DNA from: Zantedeschia hybrid cultivar
Lineage: Eukaryota > Streptophyta > Magnoliopsida > Alismatales > Araceae
Direction of reading: 5' to 3'
NCBI GenBank assembly: GCA_030544215.1
Contig: JARZZO010000004.1
Span: 16,914,501 to 16,978,500 of the forward strand
DNA length: 64,000 nucleotides
A program made the translations under genes and the position numbers. This document shows positions 33,666-47,258 of the stretch, in pieces. The notes beneath the pieces are model-generated. The model saw nothing but the letters and a program-made list of their open reading frames with translations, was not told the DNA's origin and ran no database searches. Position 1 is the stretch's first letter, and every line of letters begins with the position of its first letter.

Positions 33666-34255
33666 GTCTATGTCAAATGGTTGTTGCTTTTTTAATTGTA
33701 TGGTATTACCTTTTCTTATTTTTAATTATTCCAAAATTGCTAATGCTACTTTTGGCAATGCCCAATACACTTTTTTCTCTTGCATGTTGCAACATTCTTT
33801 CTAATTTTTTTATCATTCCAAGATTATACACTACTTATATGAGTGATTTATACAAATTGGTCATTGTATGTTGGACATGATTAGTGTTTCTCAAAGTCTT
33901 ATATGTGATTATCTTGGATGTTTTTTTCATTTTATTTTTACTGTCATTTCTTCCTTTGTGGTGCTTAATGAGAGAGCACATTGGCTCAAACGTCTGGGGA
34001 ATTGCCCTAGCATTTCAGGCTAAAGTGAACCCTTGGTCACCTCCCTTGCCTCTTGTCTCTAACTACATAGCCTTTGACACTGGCATCAGGGGCATCACCA
34101 TGGCCATGCCATCTCTTTCGCACACCTTGACCCATTGCATCATTCTCACCATACCAAATAGACCCAGCAATGGGCATGATGGAAAGAATTAACAGCCTCC
34201 TCCCCCCTCTTAATCCCCACTACATCTCTCCCACCCCACCACCACAAGTAGTAGC
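33666..34255. other. Unassigned region
   Basis: No recognisable domain. A 102-codon open frame at 33884-34192 is not supported by any motif. Confidence 0.4.
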
Positions 34256-34460
34256 TATTGCAATCGAATGGACTCGGTTCCTTTAGGCGGCCCATATGTG
34301 GTTTTTGAATTTTAAAATTTTAAACCTTTCATCTTTATTTCCACTGGTATGTAACCATGTGGACTTACTTCTCATTTTCTCGTGTAGAGTGTGTTACACA
34401 TGTCTCCTACTTCTTCTAATGAGATCTTCTATTTACATGCACCCTTTGAAAAAAGCAAAA
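34256..34460 (+). repeat. Probable 5' LTR fragment of decayed copia element
   Basis: The sequence from GGACTCGGTTCCTTTAGG through GTTTTTGAATTTTAAAATTTT to TTCTAATGAGATCTTC aligns by eye with 42505-42680 in the same orientation. The two lie on either side of copia gag and integrase fossils, so they fit a pair of LTRs. Confidence 0.6.
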
Positions 34461-34697
34461 AAAAATATTAGAAAGAAAAAAGATGCCAAACGCACTGTGC
34501 CCTAGCCTATAGTTAGACATAGTGCATCCCCATACATGGGTACACTTCTATGAGATATGCTCTTATGCATGATGTGCATTGCCCATACGGGAGCCATGCA
34601 CTTGACCATATTGTTTTTTCTTAGGTTTCGTTTTTTTTCAAATAGTTCTTCTTTAAAAAAAAAAAAGATATTTTATGCAATATGAAGGCCCATCCTT

Positions 34698-37696
34698 GTA
34701 ACACCTCTAAACCCTGTATCCAGTCATATACGATTTTCAGTAGAATTCAGAGACGATACATGTGAAAAACATAGCATACATATAATTGAATTGAGATCAT
34801 AAGAATCCACAAGGCAATAAACAATTAAGCCATCCATCGCATAAGTTTAAATAATAAGCCAACAAAGTCCACTAATAGTCTGATAACACATAATTGTCTC
34901 TAAAAAATAAATTGTCTCTTAACTCACCTAAGATCGCTCAAATTAAGACTCAATTACATCCTACTACATCAATCTACTAAAGCAAAAGACTTAAACTACC
35001 ACAAACTAAATCTTCCAAACTACAAATTCCACAAAGCACCTACTTCTCATGGTCATAATCAAAATCTAACTTTCTAATCACCTCGTCTGAAAATTTGTTA
35101 ACAACCTAATGAGTATAAAACTCAGTAAGCATCATATCCACTACAATAAACATATAATTAATTGAAATTCGCATAATAGCTAATTCATAACATAAGGAAT
35201 TGACAGTACTACATATTCAAATAAAAGAATGATATAAAACATGATCTCACATATATCATATTGAATCACATGTGTTTTCTAATAAACTTGAACAAATATG
35301 ATATCACATATAACTCACTACATATAATAAATTTATTAAATAGTTTGATAACAGAACTACTAGCCATAAACATATCACATAAATCTTCTAACACATAGAG
35401 AGGCTGCTCCAATACATAGGGAAGCATATATCATATATTACATATGGCATATAAATATAGCTAGTAGCATGTAATCAATTAAATGATCCAAATTTTAGAT
35501 GTGAGCTATTTAAACAAATTTGAAATGTACTTCTAATGTTTCATAACAGATTCAAAGCATACCTGTTATGTGCCAAATTTATCATAATTCACATATTAGA
35601 CGGACAACCATCATAACCATAATATAAAGGGCCATGCATACACATATACCAGGCACGTAGACAGTAGTACCAAATCTTGGCTACAGCGGAACCAGAGATC
35701 ACACATATCCTACCACTACGCCATATCAAAGTTGGTTTCCTATATTTTATTCGTTGTCCTCATGTTCACATAATATCTTAGCTGACAAGGATGCATACAT
35801 TAGAATTCGTCCACATAATCTTCTTAAGATGTCAATGTCTATATCACACATTTTAAGTAATGACACAAGATTTATAGCAAGTTAAATCAAAATTTTGAAA
35901 TTTAATCACTCAAGTGACAATTTTGCCGAAATAATATATTTTGAATGAAACAAGGCATGTTAAAGCACAACACCTCATTACTGTGAAATTTCAGGTAAAA
36001 TAGGTTCCAATAGATCAAAATTGGCATTCAAACATTTTGGGGATGTTTACAAAATTTTTAAAATACTTTTCATAATTCTTCGGCATGAAAATCCTATTTT
36101 CAATGTTGAAATACATTATTTACTGAAGTAAATATCAAATAAATTCATAAAATAGCCAAACTTGACAGACATGATGAAAGCATCATATTAACCATGTCTA
36201 TAAACTTTTGCTCAGGGTAAAAAAAAAGAAGTAAACTTTTGTAAATTTCTGGATCCATTTGGCCCAAATTTTGACTCAATTATCATAACCGACTTAAATT
36301 ACACAGATTACATGCAGTAGGTCTGATTTAAATACTAAAATAAATACCAAATAAGTTTAAAAAATTATAATATTTAATAGTAATAAACTAGACATACAAA
36401 GGAAGATTCATTCAAAATTTCAGTCAATCTAACACGAAACGAGGGAGAATGGACTCTCGAAAATCAATCAGGAAAACTGGGTAGAGAGGTTGCCAACTAG
36501 GTTACATAGGTTAGAAAAATAATTACCAAATAAATATTATTATAATTAAAAAAACTCTAAAATTTTGTGGACATAAAATAGATAGGCATAGGAATCTATA
36601 GTCAAAATTTCAAGTCATTATGATGTCAAATGAGGGAGAACGAACCTCCAAAAGTCAGCATAAGAAACCCAGATCAGACGGCCACATAGTTGGCCTTCTG
36701 ATCGAAGTTTGATGGCCTATGTAGCCATCTAATGGAGCATTAGATGACCACATAGATGTCTATCTGATGCATCAGATGGCTGGCCATTTAATGCTGACGG
36801 CCAAGTTTGTGGCCGTTAGATCACTAGACACATAGAAATCTACAAAAACTTGATTTTCTCGAAGGTTTTGGTGTTTTCTTTGAAATCAAAGGATTCTATA
36901 ATGAAATAAAAAGTTTCTTATACATATTTACGCTTTAAAATCACCAAAACACTTAGGTTTTTCTATAGATACAAATTAAATCATGTGAAGAGCAATCATC
37001 GTTTACCTCTCATGCAGTAAATCCTAATCCAAATTCCACCAAAACCTCTCACTTCCTCTCATGACATTAACCTTCTAAACAATCTCCCATGGCCTCCACA
37101 TATCTTGTAGGGTAGAGGAATCATGAAAACATTAACTTTGCTTAAAAACAATCTTCACCTTCTTCTATTTCTTCAAGAACACAAAGAAAAACCCACATTT
37201 CCCATAATTGTGCGGCTACTAGGATTTAGATCCGAGTCCAAATCTCTATAAATACTTATAACCCTGAGTTCTAATCCCACATTGCCCTTATAATCCGCTT
37301 TTGGGTTTGATTAATTATCCCCTTCCAAGAGCAAGAATAATCCTACTTGAAATCAGATTCTTATTCACGGAATTATATTTTCTATATCTGATAATTCAAT
37401 TTTCGAGCTAGTAAATGATGGAACTGCAAAATGGTCTTCTACAAAATTTTAGGTCTTTGAATGCTCTTTCCAACTATATGAACTACGCCTTAATATGAGT
37501 TATATACTGAAAGTTATCGTCGATTTACTAATCCACCATCCTGGGTATCCTAACCTAGAAATTTCACTAGTTTAATGGGCATATTAAACCTGTCTACTTA
37601 AGTTAATGGGATTATCTATATAACTTAATTACATTGTATTAAATCATTTAATTATTATTATTATTATTATTTGATTAGAAAAATATCATGTATTAC
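34698..37696 (+). mobile_element. Possible large solo LTR or LTR-like insertion (about 3.0 kb)
   Basis: Starts TGTAACACCTCTAAACCC and could end ATCATGTATTACA at 37696, i.e. TG...CA termini; flanks ATCCT and ATCTT match at four of five bases. There is no coding capacity. A TATAAATA lies near 37250. The segment 41150-41960 repeats phrases of its right part (TCTTCTACAAAATTTTA, GCTCTTTCCAAC), so a relative lies there. The ends are tentative. Confidence 0.4.
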
Positions 37697-38935
37697 AATC
37701 TTCTACGATGATGTATTGTTAACGGTATATCCAGACTAATAGAGATGATATTGATGTGTGAATGATTCCCTTTCTTCTCCCCATAAGGTGCTAATGTTGA
37801 TTTATATTTTGGGGAAAGAGAAATAATAACAGAAATTTGTTGGACTACCATGTTCTTTCAATGCTTACTTGCCCCTGATAGATTTTATATTATGGTTTAT
37901 GCTTCAAGACCTATAGTATAGTTGTGTATACATATTGTCTGTACATTGTGGTTTAGAATGCACATTTCGTCTTGCAGTTGTAATTGATTAACGAGGATAG
38001 TTAGTGTCTATGTTTCTTCATAGATCTATATCCAAAAAATGCATAATTTGCTGACAATGTCATAGAATAAGAATTTCAACATAGTCTTGTAGTTAATTAT
38101 TGATATACTTTATAAGAGGCTGATTAAAATCAATTCCCAACTTGTAAAACTTCATCAAATGGATTGTATAAGGATTGAGTTAAAAACTGTAGATTTTTAT
38201 TATGTTTTATTTGGATTTATGGATGGATGATAGTCTGCTAGATTAGTTATCCAGTCCAAGAATTGCACCCGCCCATGATGAAGGAAGCTCACGTAATGTC
38301 TATCTTTTATATCATCATGATTGATTGTTTCTCAATCATAATGTTATAATTATGATTAATTTGGTCATGAAATTAACCTCACTACATTTTTTTTGAAAGA
38401 TAAACATTGTATTTTTGTGAAATAAGATGCATTCTTAATTTTCAATTAATTTCAACTTTAGGTATACATGTTTAGATTACTCCAAAGGAGAATCAATATG
38501 TTTTAGGGTCAAAGTTGCGGTGAGATACCAAACTTGATTTTGAAAAGTAGCTTAAACTTTGTACGAGTCTAAAAGCTCTAAGTGTTTTTGAGCTAAACTA
38601 CTACAACAAGTCTTATCAAAAAATAATATTTAATCAAAGTTTGAATGTTGACTTATTGATGGGTGAATAACTCACTCCCAATAGAGGGTTTATATAATGT
38701 CATGTTGCTTGGTCACTTATATGAAAATAAATTAAGAATGAGTATAAGTCTACTGTCAATTATGTAACTCACTCCTAAAGATGATTTTATGTAATCTAGC
38801 ACTATTTTATCATTCCAAATGTGTGATGAACTTACATTTACATATCATGTAGCTTATTATTTCTTTATGCATTTTTAAAATATCACGTATAATGTAGACT
38901 ACTTTTACAATTTATCTTCAATCATTATCCTAGTA
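37697..38935. other. Unassigned AT-rich region (likely copia 5' leader)
   Basis: No gene. It lies between the LTR-like insertion and the copia gag fossil. Confidence 0.4.
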
Positions 38936-40790
38936 ATCATAATGAATGACTCTGATATCTCTGACCTAGATAGTTCAAATTTTACTGAATAGAAAGATCA
39001 AATGATTACCCTTAGATGGATGAACTTAGCTATAACTATGAGAACTAAAAAGTATGATCCTCTTATGGAAGAAAGTACTCATGAGGAGAAATTATAAAAG
39101 TGAAAATGTTCAAATTAATAGGCTCTTCTAAGTGTGATTCAGCACAAGGACATATAGAGTTTTATCTCTAATTGTGATTTGACTAAAAAATCTCATTGGT
39201 ACAGAGAAGCGATTTACTAGCCCCAACAAGGCTCTCACTAATATCTTAATGAATAAGTTGTCATCCATATAGTATATGGGATTGGAATCAATTTTTTAGC
39301 ATATAATGGAGATGAGAAATTTATATGCATAACTGAATTCACTAGAAGTTACTATTTCATGTTCTTATTTGTTGCATTTCATCCTAAATTCCCTTCTTTT
39401 TCAATACAAATCATTTAAATTTTCATATAACATAAAAATAAATTGACCACAAATGAACTTCTGACTATGCATAAGAGGAAGGCAGTTTAAGGCAAGAGAA
39501 TGTGAATAGTTTGAGTTTAATTACTTACAAGAAAGGCACTTTCACAAGGAAGCACAATCATGTAGAATCCAGCTGGTAATATGGATGGCAATGAGGTGAA
39601 AAATACTAAAATGACTAGATATTCCTTGTCTAAAAAGAAGCGACATATGAAGAAAGCATGTCCCAAGCACCAAAAGTCGTTGGCCAAGACAAAGGAAGAT
39701 AATTTGACAACATTTATTTATAAAGGACTAAATAAATTTTCAATCCCTAGTTCTTTTTTGTGGATATATTCAAGTGTAACTGTTTACATAATTAATTTTA
39801 TGTAGGATTCTTGTCCAGTAGGCAGTCAACTAAAGGTGAAACAATACATTATCACTAGAAATAGAGTGCATTTGCAAGTAGAGGTTGTAGGGATTTGTAG
39901 ATTAGTTTTGTGTACTTGTTTTGTTCTAAATCTAAATGATTGTTTTTTTTTTTGAGTTTCTATACGAATTCGATCTCATTATCTAGACTTAATAGACTTG
40001 ATTATTTGTTTCATTTTAATAAATCTATATTTATTATGCATCTTAATATTAAAGTTTGTTGGGATTAGAATTTGTTAGATAGCCACTAAAGTCTATCTTT
40101 TGAATAAGAATGAAGCATAATTTAATTCAGCATGAAAGTAAATGAACAAAACAAACATCCTTTACATTGTGACATAAAAGGTGAGCTCATATGTTGAAAG
40201 AAAAAAATTAGAGATCACTAAGCATATTTTCAACTCTCAACTTTTTTTGTTATGAAATATGTATAAGTTGCATAAAGGGAAAGTGACCTATAAGAAAAAA
40301 GCCACAAGATGCAATAATTTACTACAATTGATCCACATTGACATTAATGATCCATTTCCTTCAAATACCAATGGAGAGAAATATTTTATAATATTTATTG
40401 GAATTGTTCTCGCTATAGTTATATATGCCTTTTGTTCAAAAAACTAGAGATGCTTGGTGCATTTAAGACCTATAAGACATAGATAGAGAGAGAATTTGAG
40501 AAGGAAATCAATAAAGTCAAATTTGATAGATAGAGAGTACTAAAGATGCACTAAATCTAGTAGAGTTGTTGAATCATTGGGAAATACTAGCAATATAGTT
40601 GAATAAATACTACCAAGATAATGGAATAAAGCTGTAATATTCTATGCCAAGAAGATTAAATCAAAATGACATAGCTAAAAGAATGAGGCGAACCCTTATG
40701 GATATGGTCTGAAGCATAATAAGTAGCACATCTTTTCCCCTTTCTTTGTAGGTTGAAGCCATAAAGAGTGCCTTATATTTTAAGGAGGGT
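38936..40790 (+). pseudogene. Ty1/copia gag-protease-integrase fossil
   Basis: Gag: SDISDLDSSNFTE...DQMITLRWMNLAITMRTK (38950-39050), then KALTNILMNKLSS (about 39220) and YMGLESIF...HIMEMRNLYA...NSLEVTISCSYLLHFILNSL (39275-39405). The remnant knuckle KKRHMKKACPKHQKSLAK is at 39635-39690. A protease-region tail with HLQVEVVGICRLVL follows near 39870-39910. The integrase core begins KLHKGKVTYKKKATRCNNLLQLIHIDINDPFPSNTNGEKYFIIFIG (40263-40400; first catalytic Asp within HIDIN). It ends RRTLMDMV and SALYFKEG near 40685-40785. Numerous stops. No reverse transcriptase follows on this strand. Confidence 0.82.
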
Positions 40791-41040
40791 TCCTTTGAAA
40801 TAAGTTTATGACTTCTCGCCATTTTCCGACTTTTGGGCCTTCAACAACCACCTGATAGATCTTAGGATCATCATCCTCGTTGTAAGATACTTTAGAGTTG
40901 CCTTCAATGATATGTCCCACATATCTTTCAGGTTGTCTAGGCACTCTACTAGATCTACGAGACTCCAGCATGACTATAAGAACAACACTATAAACGTACT
41001 TTCCAAGAAGAGCTGCGCCCCCTAATGGCTCCAATACGAT
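40780..41040 (-). pseudogene. Copia pol fragment in inverted orientation
   Basis: The minus strand reads LESRRSSRVPRQPERYVGHI, then EDDPKIYQVVVEGPKVGKWREVI. This is the linker-to-reverse-transcriptase start typical of copia (RRSSR-RQPERY...DDP...WREAM). It abuts the plus-strand integrase end, so the element is inverted at about 40785 or two elements are joined there. Confidence 0.72.
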
Positions 41041-41960
41041 TCTAAAGGCTTATTTATAGTTAATTTTCCTTTTCACATCTAATATTAATTCTCCTTTCCT
41101 CTTTGGAGTCGAATCGCTACTTCACAAGACTTTCATTTCAAGTTAAGGTGGCAATCATAGTGCAAACCAGATTCTATTTTCACAACATACAATTTTCTTT
41201 TTTATGAAAAACTTCTATATTTGACTCTTTAAACGTCAGAATTAGAAAAACAATTATCTTCTACAAAATTTTATACTTTTTTTTTTAATCTTTCCAACGC
41301 CATCAATCTCACTATTTTTATATTTTTGTGCAAAAAATTATCTCTATTTTATTAACTACTGTCTTGAATACTCTGAACTCAGAAATCTGACAAATTCTGT
41401 TCATATCAAATGATGTCCGATTCTGACTAGTAAACAACTTATTTTAAAATTATGATCTTAATAAAAAATTTATAATTTTGAGATATATTTTTAATGGAAG
41501 TTGTCTCATCTAAGTTTAAATTTTATGTACAAAATTATACTTAAAATATTAGGATTGTGTCTAGTAAATGTGAGTATAGAATCTTAGTTCTATTAGGACT
41601 TGTTTCCCATTGGTAGCCTTTTTTTAAATTGATCATCGATATATTTGATCTTTAAACATATGAATTAACAAAATTGATATTCTATAAAGTTATATATCTT
41701 TTCATGCTCTTTCCAACAATATCAAATATATCTCAATCTGAATTTTCTATAAAACATTATCATTATTTTATTAAACTGATGTCTAATGCATCAAATCCAA
41801 AATTTTAACTAAGTTAGTGGGCTATAGCAGTTTGCTTAAATGGACTAATGGATATTCATAATTGAGTTAATTGGACTAAAATAAATTATTTAAACTCACT
41901 AATAGACTCTCATAATTAGTTAATTAGTTAAATTTAAATTTATTAAATTCATATATAGGT
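41041..41960. repeat. AT-rich relative of the LTR-like insertion at 34698-37696
   Basis: Repeats phrases such as TCTTCTACAAAATTTTATAC and TGCTCTTTCCAACAATATC, also internally duplicated (about 41260-41310 and 41680-41740). No coding potential. Confidence 0.4.
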
Positions 41961-42498
41961 TGTAAAAGTGTAGGACATGGCAACATGATCCAGATGGGCT
42001 AAGTATCACTTCATCACATTGGCACACTTTTAGATGACCATAGATCTTATGGCCAGGGGGCTAACACCTAAGTTATATTAAGAACATATAAAGGTGAGGG
42101 GTATCCGTCTTGATGTGGATAATTCTTTTAATATGATTTCAAATATATATATTCTTAAATTTAGACATGTAATAAACATCAAGATTATAGTCTCTTCATA
42201 TAGTTCTTAATGTGCATATAACTATATAAAGATCTTTGATTCACATGAAATAGTGGATTGTGTAATTATGGAACAAACCATTTTAAATGACAACGTGACC
42301 ACCACAATTCCTCTCATTATGTTCACTAAATTCAAGGAATATTTTCTCTAATGGGGGATTAATGGAGATTAAGTCCAAATGACATACAAAAGTTTTCCAA
42401 AGTATACACATTTAGAAAATTGTTTTCTTTTTACTTGTAAGTTAATAATATTTTTCACTTTCATCCTTTCTTTGGTATGTTGGGCCAAGTGGGAGATA
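41961..42498. other. Unassigned AT-rich region upstream of the 3' LTR
   Basis: Contains no recognisable gene. It ends in the polypurine-like CAAGTGGGAGA at about 42488-42498, as expected just before a copia 3' LTR. Confidence 0.45.
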
Positions 42499-42800
42499 TT
42501 TGGAATTGGGTGGACCTAGTTCCTTTAGGTTAGCCACATGCAGTTTTTGAATTTTAAATTTTCAAAATTTTCATCTTTGGCTCTACTAAGATATGATTGT
42601 TTAAACTCTGGCTACTTATTTTTCATGCAAAGTGTGGTAAACGTATCTCTTATTTTTTAGGAGAACTTTCCAATAGAGAGATATTCATCCTTTTCCCCCA
42701 TCTTTACAGCTTGGTCTCACTTTCTTTACATATAAAAGAAGAAGGTTTTCCATCAACTAAAAGGATTTCATTTGTGTGATGTTCAAGAGGGAGAGGAAAT
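42499..42800 (+). repeat. Probable 3' LTR of decayed copia element
   Basis: Follows CAAGTGGGAGA, the usual copia polypurine tract. 42505-42680 aligns with 34260-34450. TATAAAAG lies at about 42732. The right end is not resolved. Confidence 0.62.
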
Positions 42801-44340
42801 CAAATTCCCAACACCTTGAGGACAATTCCATTCTAGAAATCATCTTCTTTGGCCGATTGGCATCCTAAAAATGGCATTACATGAGATCCTTTCATTCTCA
42901 TTGCCTCTTGGATTTATTTTTCTTCTAGATCTAACATAGATAATGTCCTTACTCCGTTGCAATATATTGTCTCTTTTTATCAACAGTTGCAATGGCCACT
43001 CATCTCCTCCCTCTCAGCCATGACACCATAGTACTCTCCTCCATTCACGCCGCTCACTTCAACTGCTAGGGTGTCCATATGTGACCCAACTTGATGACAT
43101 CTTGGCTACTAACCATACTGTTGTCTCCCACCCCCATTACATATTGGACCTCTATTGATCATACTACACCCTTCCAAGCTTCCCTAGTGTTGCCCCTTAC
43201 CTTGGCTTGCTTGCCACTTGGAGGCTGAGGTGCAAGAGAACTATGGGGTCGATGAGCAAAGTAAGAGTTTAGCATAAAGGGAGCAAACAACGAAAAGGAC
43301 AGTGCAGCCAGACCAACCTAGGTGTGAGGCATAATGGAGGCTGTGGGAGAGGGGTCGAAGTTGTTGGTGTCGGCGGCAATGTGGAGCTCACAATCATCAT
43401 CAAAGCAATCATCAAGGCTCCCACTGACGAGTCTTCTATCCAGTGTTAAAATTGGCACTTTCTGTCCAAGTTAAGCATACTAGTTAGAAACTATAGTTAC
43501 GTTATTAAAAATTAATGGGAATATATGGTGGGGACAAAATTTTAAAAGAATAAACTTTGTTGGACTCAAAGCTGAATATGTAAAAGGTTTTTTTAATTCA
43601 ATTATTTATGTGGGTTAAGACTAAAAAATATCCATAAGCAAAATGTTTCTCAAGTAGCAATCTCAAGCAATCTAGTTTGGCCCAAATGCCTTATTTAATC
43701 CAAGTTTGGTTTAGGATAGAAGGCCAAATCTTCGTAATTTGGCAATTCTTTCCTAGGCTTGGCGTTTTAGGTTTAGGCTTGAAACAGCCTAGGCTTGTTT
43801 AGGCCAAGCCCATTTACGCACATATATTCAAGTTCGGATTGAAGTGAATGTAAGAACTAATTCCAAGATTAATAAAGTCATGCATGTTATTAGATTTCCA
43901 AACCGATAGAACACAAGATAGATTGATGAACGGTGAGTAATAATAGGGCTGTGAATGGGGTGGAGTTAAAAATAAGAAAATAATGTTTTTACTTATATTT
44001 TCGATAAAACTAACACGAAATTACTGAAGACAATATATCTAGAAATGATTTTAAAAATAGCTACATTAAAATTAGAATAAAGTTAGAATACGTATTCTAC
44101 ATGGCACGTAGGTTTACATTAAAATGAGAACAAAAACTAGAACATGTAGTCTACATTGGACGTAGTTTTATTCCAATTTTCTTATTCCATTACCAAAACT
44201 AGGTTAAAAGATGTTTATTGACAATAGGAGTTAAATCTTAGAAGTAAAAATGCTCTAACAAATAGTTCAGAATAGATGGTATATAGTTGGGAAGTTCGGT
44301 TCCACTGGATAGGATCCGGGTCAGTTATGAGCAGCGAGGC
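42801..44340. other. Unassigned region upstream of histone H3
   Basis: No domain was recognised. From about 43650 to 43810 AGGCTTG/GGCCAA words recur, suggesting a decayed short repeat. AT-rich up to the CpG-rich H3 promoter. Confidence 0.4.
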
Positions 44341-44380
44341 GAACAAAGGAGAACTCGTCTCTGTCACAACCAGAGATAAC

Positions 44381-44388
44381 GATCCGCG
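44381..44388 (-). promoter_or_regulatory. Plant histone octamer motif
   Basis: GATCCGCG on the plus strand is the reverse complement of CGCGGATC, the octamer shared by plant core-histone promoters and linked to S-phase expression. It lies about 140 bp upstream of the TATA box of the H3 gene. Confidence 0.75.
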
Positions 44389-44519
44389 TGCTCTCGCCAA
44401 CGCGAATCCCAACCCTTCAAAAGACTCCATCTGACGCCCCAAATTTCTCCACCTCCCCACGAAATTTCCAAACGCGCCTTCCAAGATCCCGCGCTCGTTT
44501 CCACCTGTCCTCCGCCCGC

Positions 44520-44525
44520 TATAAG
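44520..44525 (+). promoter_or_regulatory. TATA box of histone H3 gene
   Basis: CTATAAG in a CG-rich context, 115 bp upstream of the ATG. A transcription start near 44550 is expected. Confidence 0.65.
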
Positions 44526-44583
44526 AACGATCAACCCGTCTCCCACTTCACACAGATCACAACCACCTCATCTTTCTACTCGG

Positions 44584-45045
<462 letters not shown>

Positions 45046-45300
45046 TGAGAAGGTGCTCCTCCCCTCCAGCTGCATTCCAAGGTCTCTCTCTCTCTCTCTT
45101 TCTCTCTACTGTAATTAGCTTTCTCTTAGATGGTAGCATGGCCAGACCAGGTGCGTGGTGGTAGTGTTTTGGTGCAAAGATGAAGCTATTGTATCCCAAC
45201 GTGTATGATCTCTTCATCAATGAAATGGAAATCGGAGGATCTTTAGTTCTGGTTAATTGTCTATTGTCCTGTGATTGGATGTTCTCGATTGCTACCACAT
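45046..45300 (+). other. H3 3' untranslated region
   Basis: Contains a (TC)n tract at about 45082-45106. AATGAAATGG near 45219 and the T-rich stretch after it are possible plant polyadenylation signals. No animal-type histone stem-loop was seen. Confidence 0.5.
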
Positions 45301-45690
45301 TTTTCGTCCCCCCCTTGATTTATGTTCGCTCAAAGGCTTTGGCCAGAGGCAAGTTATGTGAAAGGGGATGGGTAATCTGAGGCCTTGGCATGCACATGTG
45401 ATTGGTACAAGATTTGCAGTGGCTGGATTGTGGGATGTGTGTGATTGCTCTGATTAGGGTACTTTGGTTTCTTCCAAATTGGGTTGTTGCATGTGTAATT
45501 ATAATAAATCAGTGTGGATCAACTCTTTAGGTTGGGAATTACTATGCTCTTTATTGAGGTCGGCTAAAGAACAACTGATGGGAAGTTTTGTTGATTCTTC
45601 CTCTCATCCTCTAGAAAATGAAGATTTGTTTGTGGGCACAGAGTGGTTGTTCAGTCTACTGGTTCCAATGGATGGATGTCTTTGTGAATT
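45301..45690. other. Unassigned region after H3
   Basis: No domain recognised in the short open frames. Confidence 0.35.
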
Positions 45691-46595
45691 TAAGAGTAAT
45701 GTTTGTTGCAATGCCTCTTGCTGTAGCAGATGGCAACCACAAATGAAAATTAAATAATGTAATACGTTGCAATGCCCACTGCTGCAATGCATTAAGAAAT
45801 TTTCTGCAAGGTGCCATCCATTGGGCAATGCATTGCATTTCATTACATTACATTTTAATTTTTACAGCTTGCTGCATTACATTACATTTAAGTAAGAGTA
45901 ATGTTTTCTTGCTGCAACGGATGTTGTGAATAAGTGTAAGAAGTGGGTAAATTTTATTTTTAAATTTTCTTTAGGTTGGCCTTCACATGCCCTACATGCG
46001 GTGCAATTTGATATTTGATTTGATGATTCAAAAAATTATAGAAAATTAAAAAACGAGTCCCACTTAATTGTAGAAAATGACTAATACTAGTTGCATTGCA
46101 TCTTGTAGTGTAGGACATGTCTTGGATGTTGGCACTGCTCCTCGCCTAGTGGGGAAGAATGCCATTTTATTTTTTTATTTTTTTTGTTTGAAATTTTTTA
46201 TGTTTTAGAATGTTTGATCAAAAATTGGATGGTACAATTGATTAACTTGGGTCAGCCACAACCTAATTTTAATTTATTTTTTTTGCACACAAACTGAGCT
46301 TGGTACCAATTTTTTTTTCTTCAAAAAATACAATCGGGTCGGGGCCCAATTGTTCCAATCAGATGCTTCTGCGTCCTATGGTGCAAGACGCAGTGCAGCA
46401 AGCATTACTTAAAAAATATTCTTTAATGGGCCAAGTTCAATATGATATTTGATTTTTTAGAGTTTTGTGATCCTTGGATTGGAGATAAGGTTATATATCG
46501 GTAGAAGTTGACTTAAAAGAGAATTAATATTTTTTAACCTAGTGCAATGCCCCCTATTGTAGTAGGGGCAGCATTGCAGGGAGTATTACTCTTTG
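45691..46595. mobile_element. Nested inverted-repeat (MITE-like) elements
   Basis: Outer pair: AAGAGTAATGTTTGTTGCAATGCC at the left and, reversed from about 46567-46593, AAGAGTAATACTCCCTGCAATGC. Inner pair: AAGAGTAATGTTTTCTTGCTGC at 45893 and, reversed from about 46389-46411, AAGTAATGCTTGCTGCACTGC. Many TGCAATGC/CATTGCA words lie between. No coding capacity. Target-site duplications are not clear. Confidence 0.55.
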
Positions 46596-47258
46596 TAATG
46601 CTTGCTTGTAAGTTGGGCAGGCCAATCCATGGCTTGACCCAACTTAGCCGAAGTTCATAAAATTGGGTTGGCCCAAAAATGACTAAATGGGGTTGGACTG
46701 AGTTTGATTTGGGTTAAGCTTGATTTAGGTATATTTTTGCATCTCTTCAAGCGGTGTAAGTTGTCTTCAAGTTTTATTGGTTGAGGGTTATCTGTTGGTA
46801 ATCATTTCCACTTGGATATTTTAAAATGATTTTGGATATATCATTTTATACTAGTTAACACGTAACAAACAAAAACGAAGTTCGCTTAGGTGTCACAGTA
46901 ACAAATAATCCATCATCTACATTATTTCCAACTCGTACGCGTCCGTAGCAGTTGTAAGCTGGTGACTGGTGCTGAGATGACCTCATGCTGAAAAAGTCAT
47001 TCGACCTAAACATTCTGCGCACACAAATAAAACACCAATGCCATTACGCTAAATCTGTAAATCGTTAACCTAAGGATCCCACGCTTGCACTCTGACCGGA
47101 TAGAGGCCTCACGCAACCTTCAGCAAAACTGGTCGAGTCGAGTTCCAAGTCGGGCATAACGAAAACTTCGCCAAGTTACATAGATGGCATTGTCCAATTC
47201 AATGTCCGATTCCTGCACCAATAGTTCTAACTTTGCGGTCCAAATTGTGCTGGACGCT
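46596..47258. other. Unassigned region
   Basis: No gene or repeat structure was identified. It abuts the left LTR of the gypsy element. Confidence 0.4.

Noticed and set aside
33884..34192. 102-codon open frame as a membrane protein
   Set aside because: No homologous motif; surrounding DNA is decayed repeat.
42980..43450. Possible gene fragment with moderately GC-rich composition
   Set aside because: No frame longer than a few dozen codons and no motif I can name.
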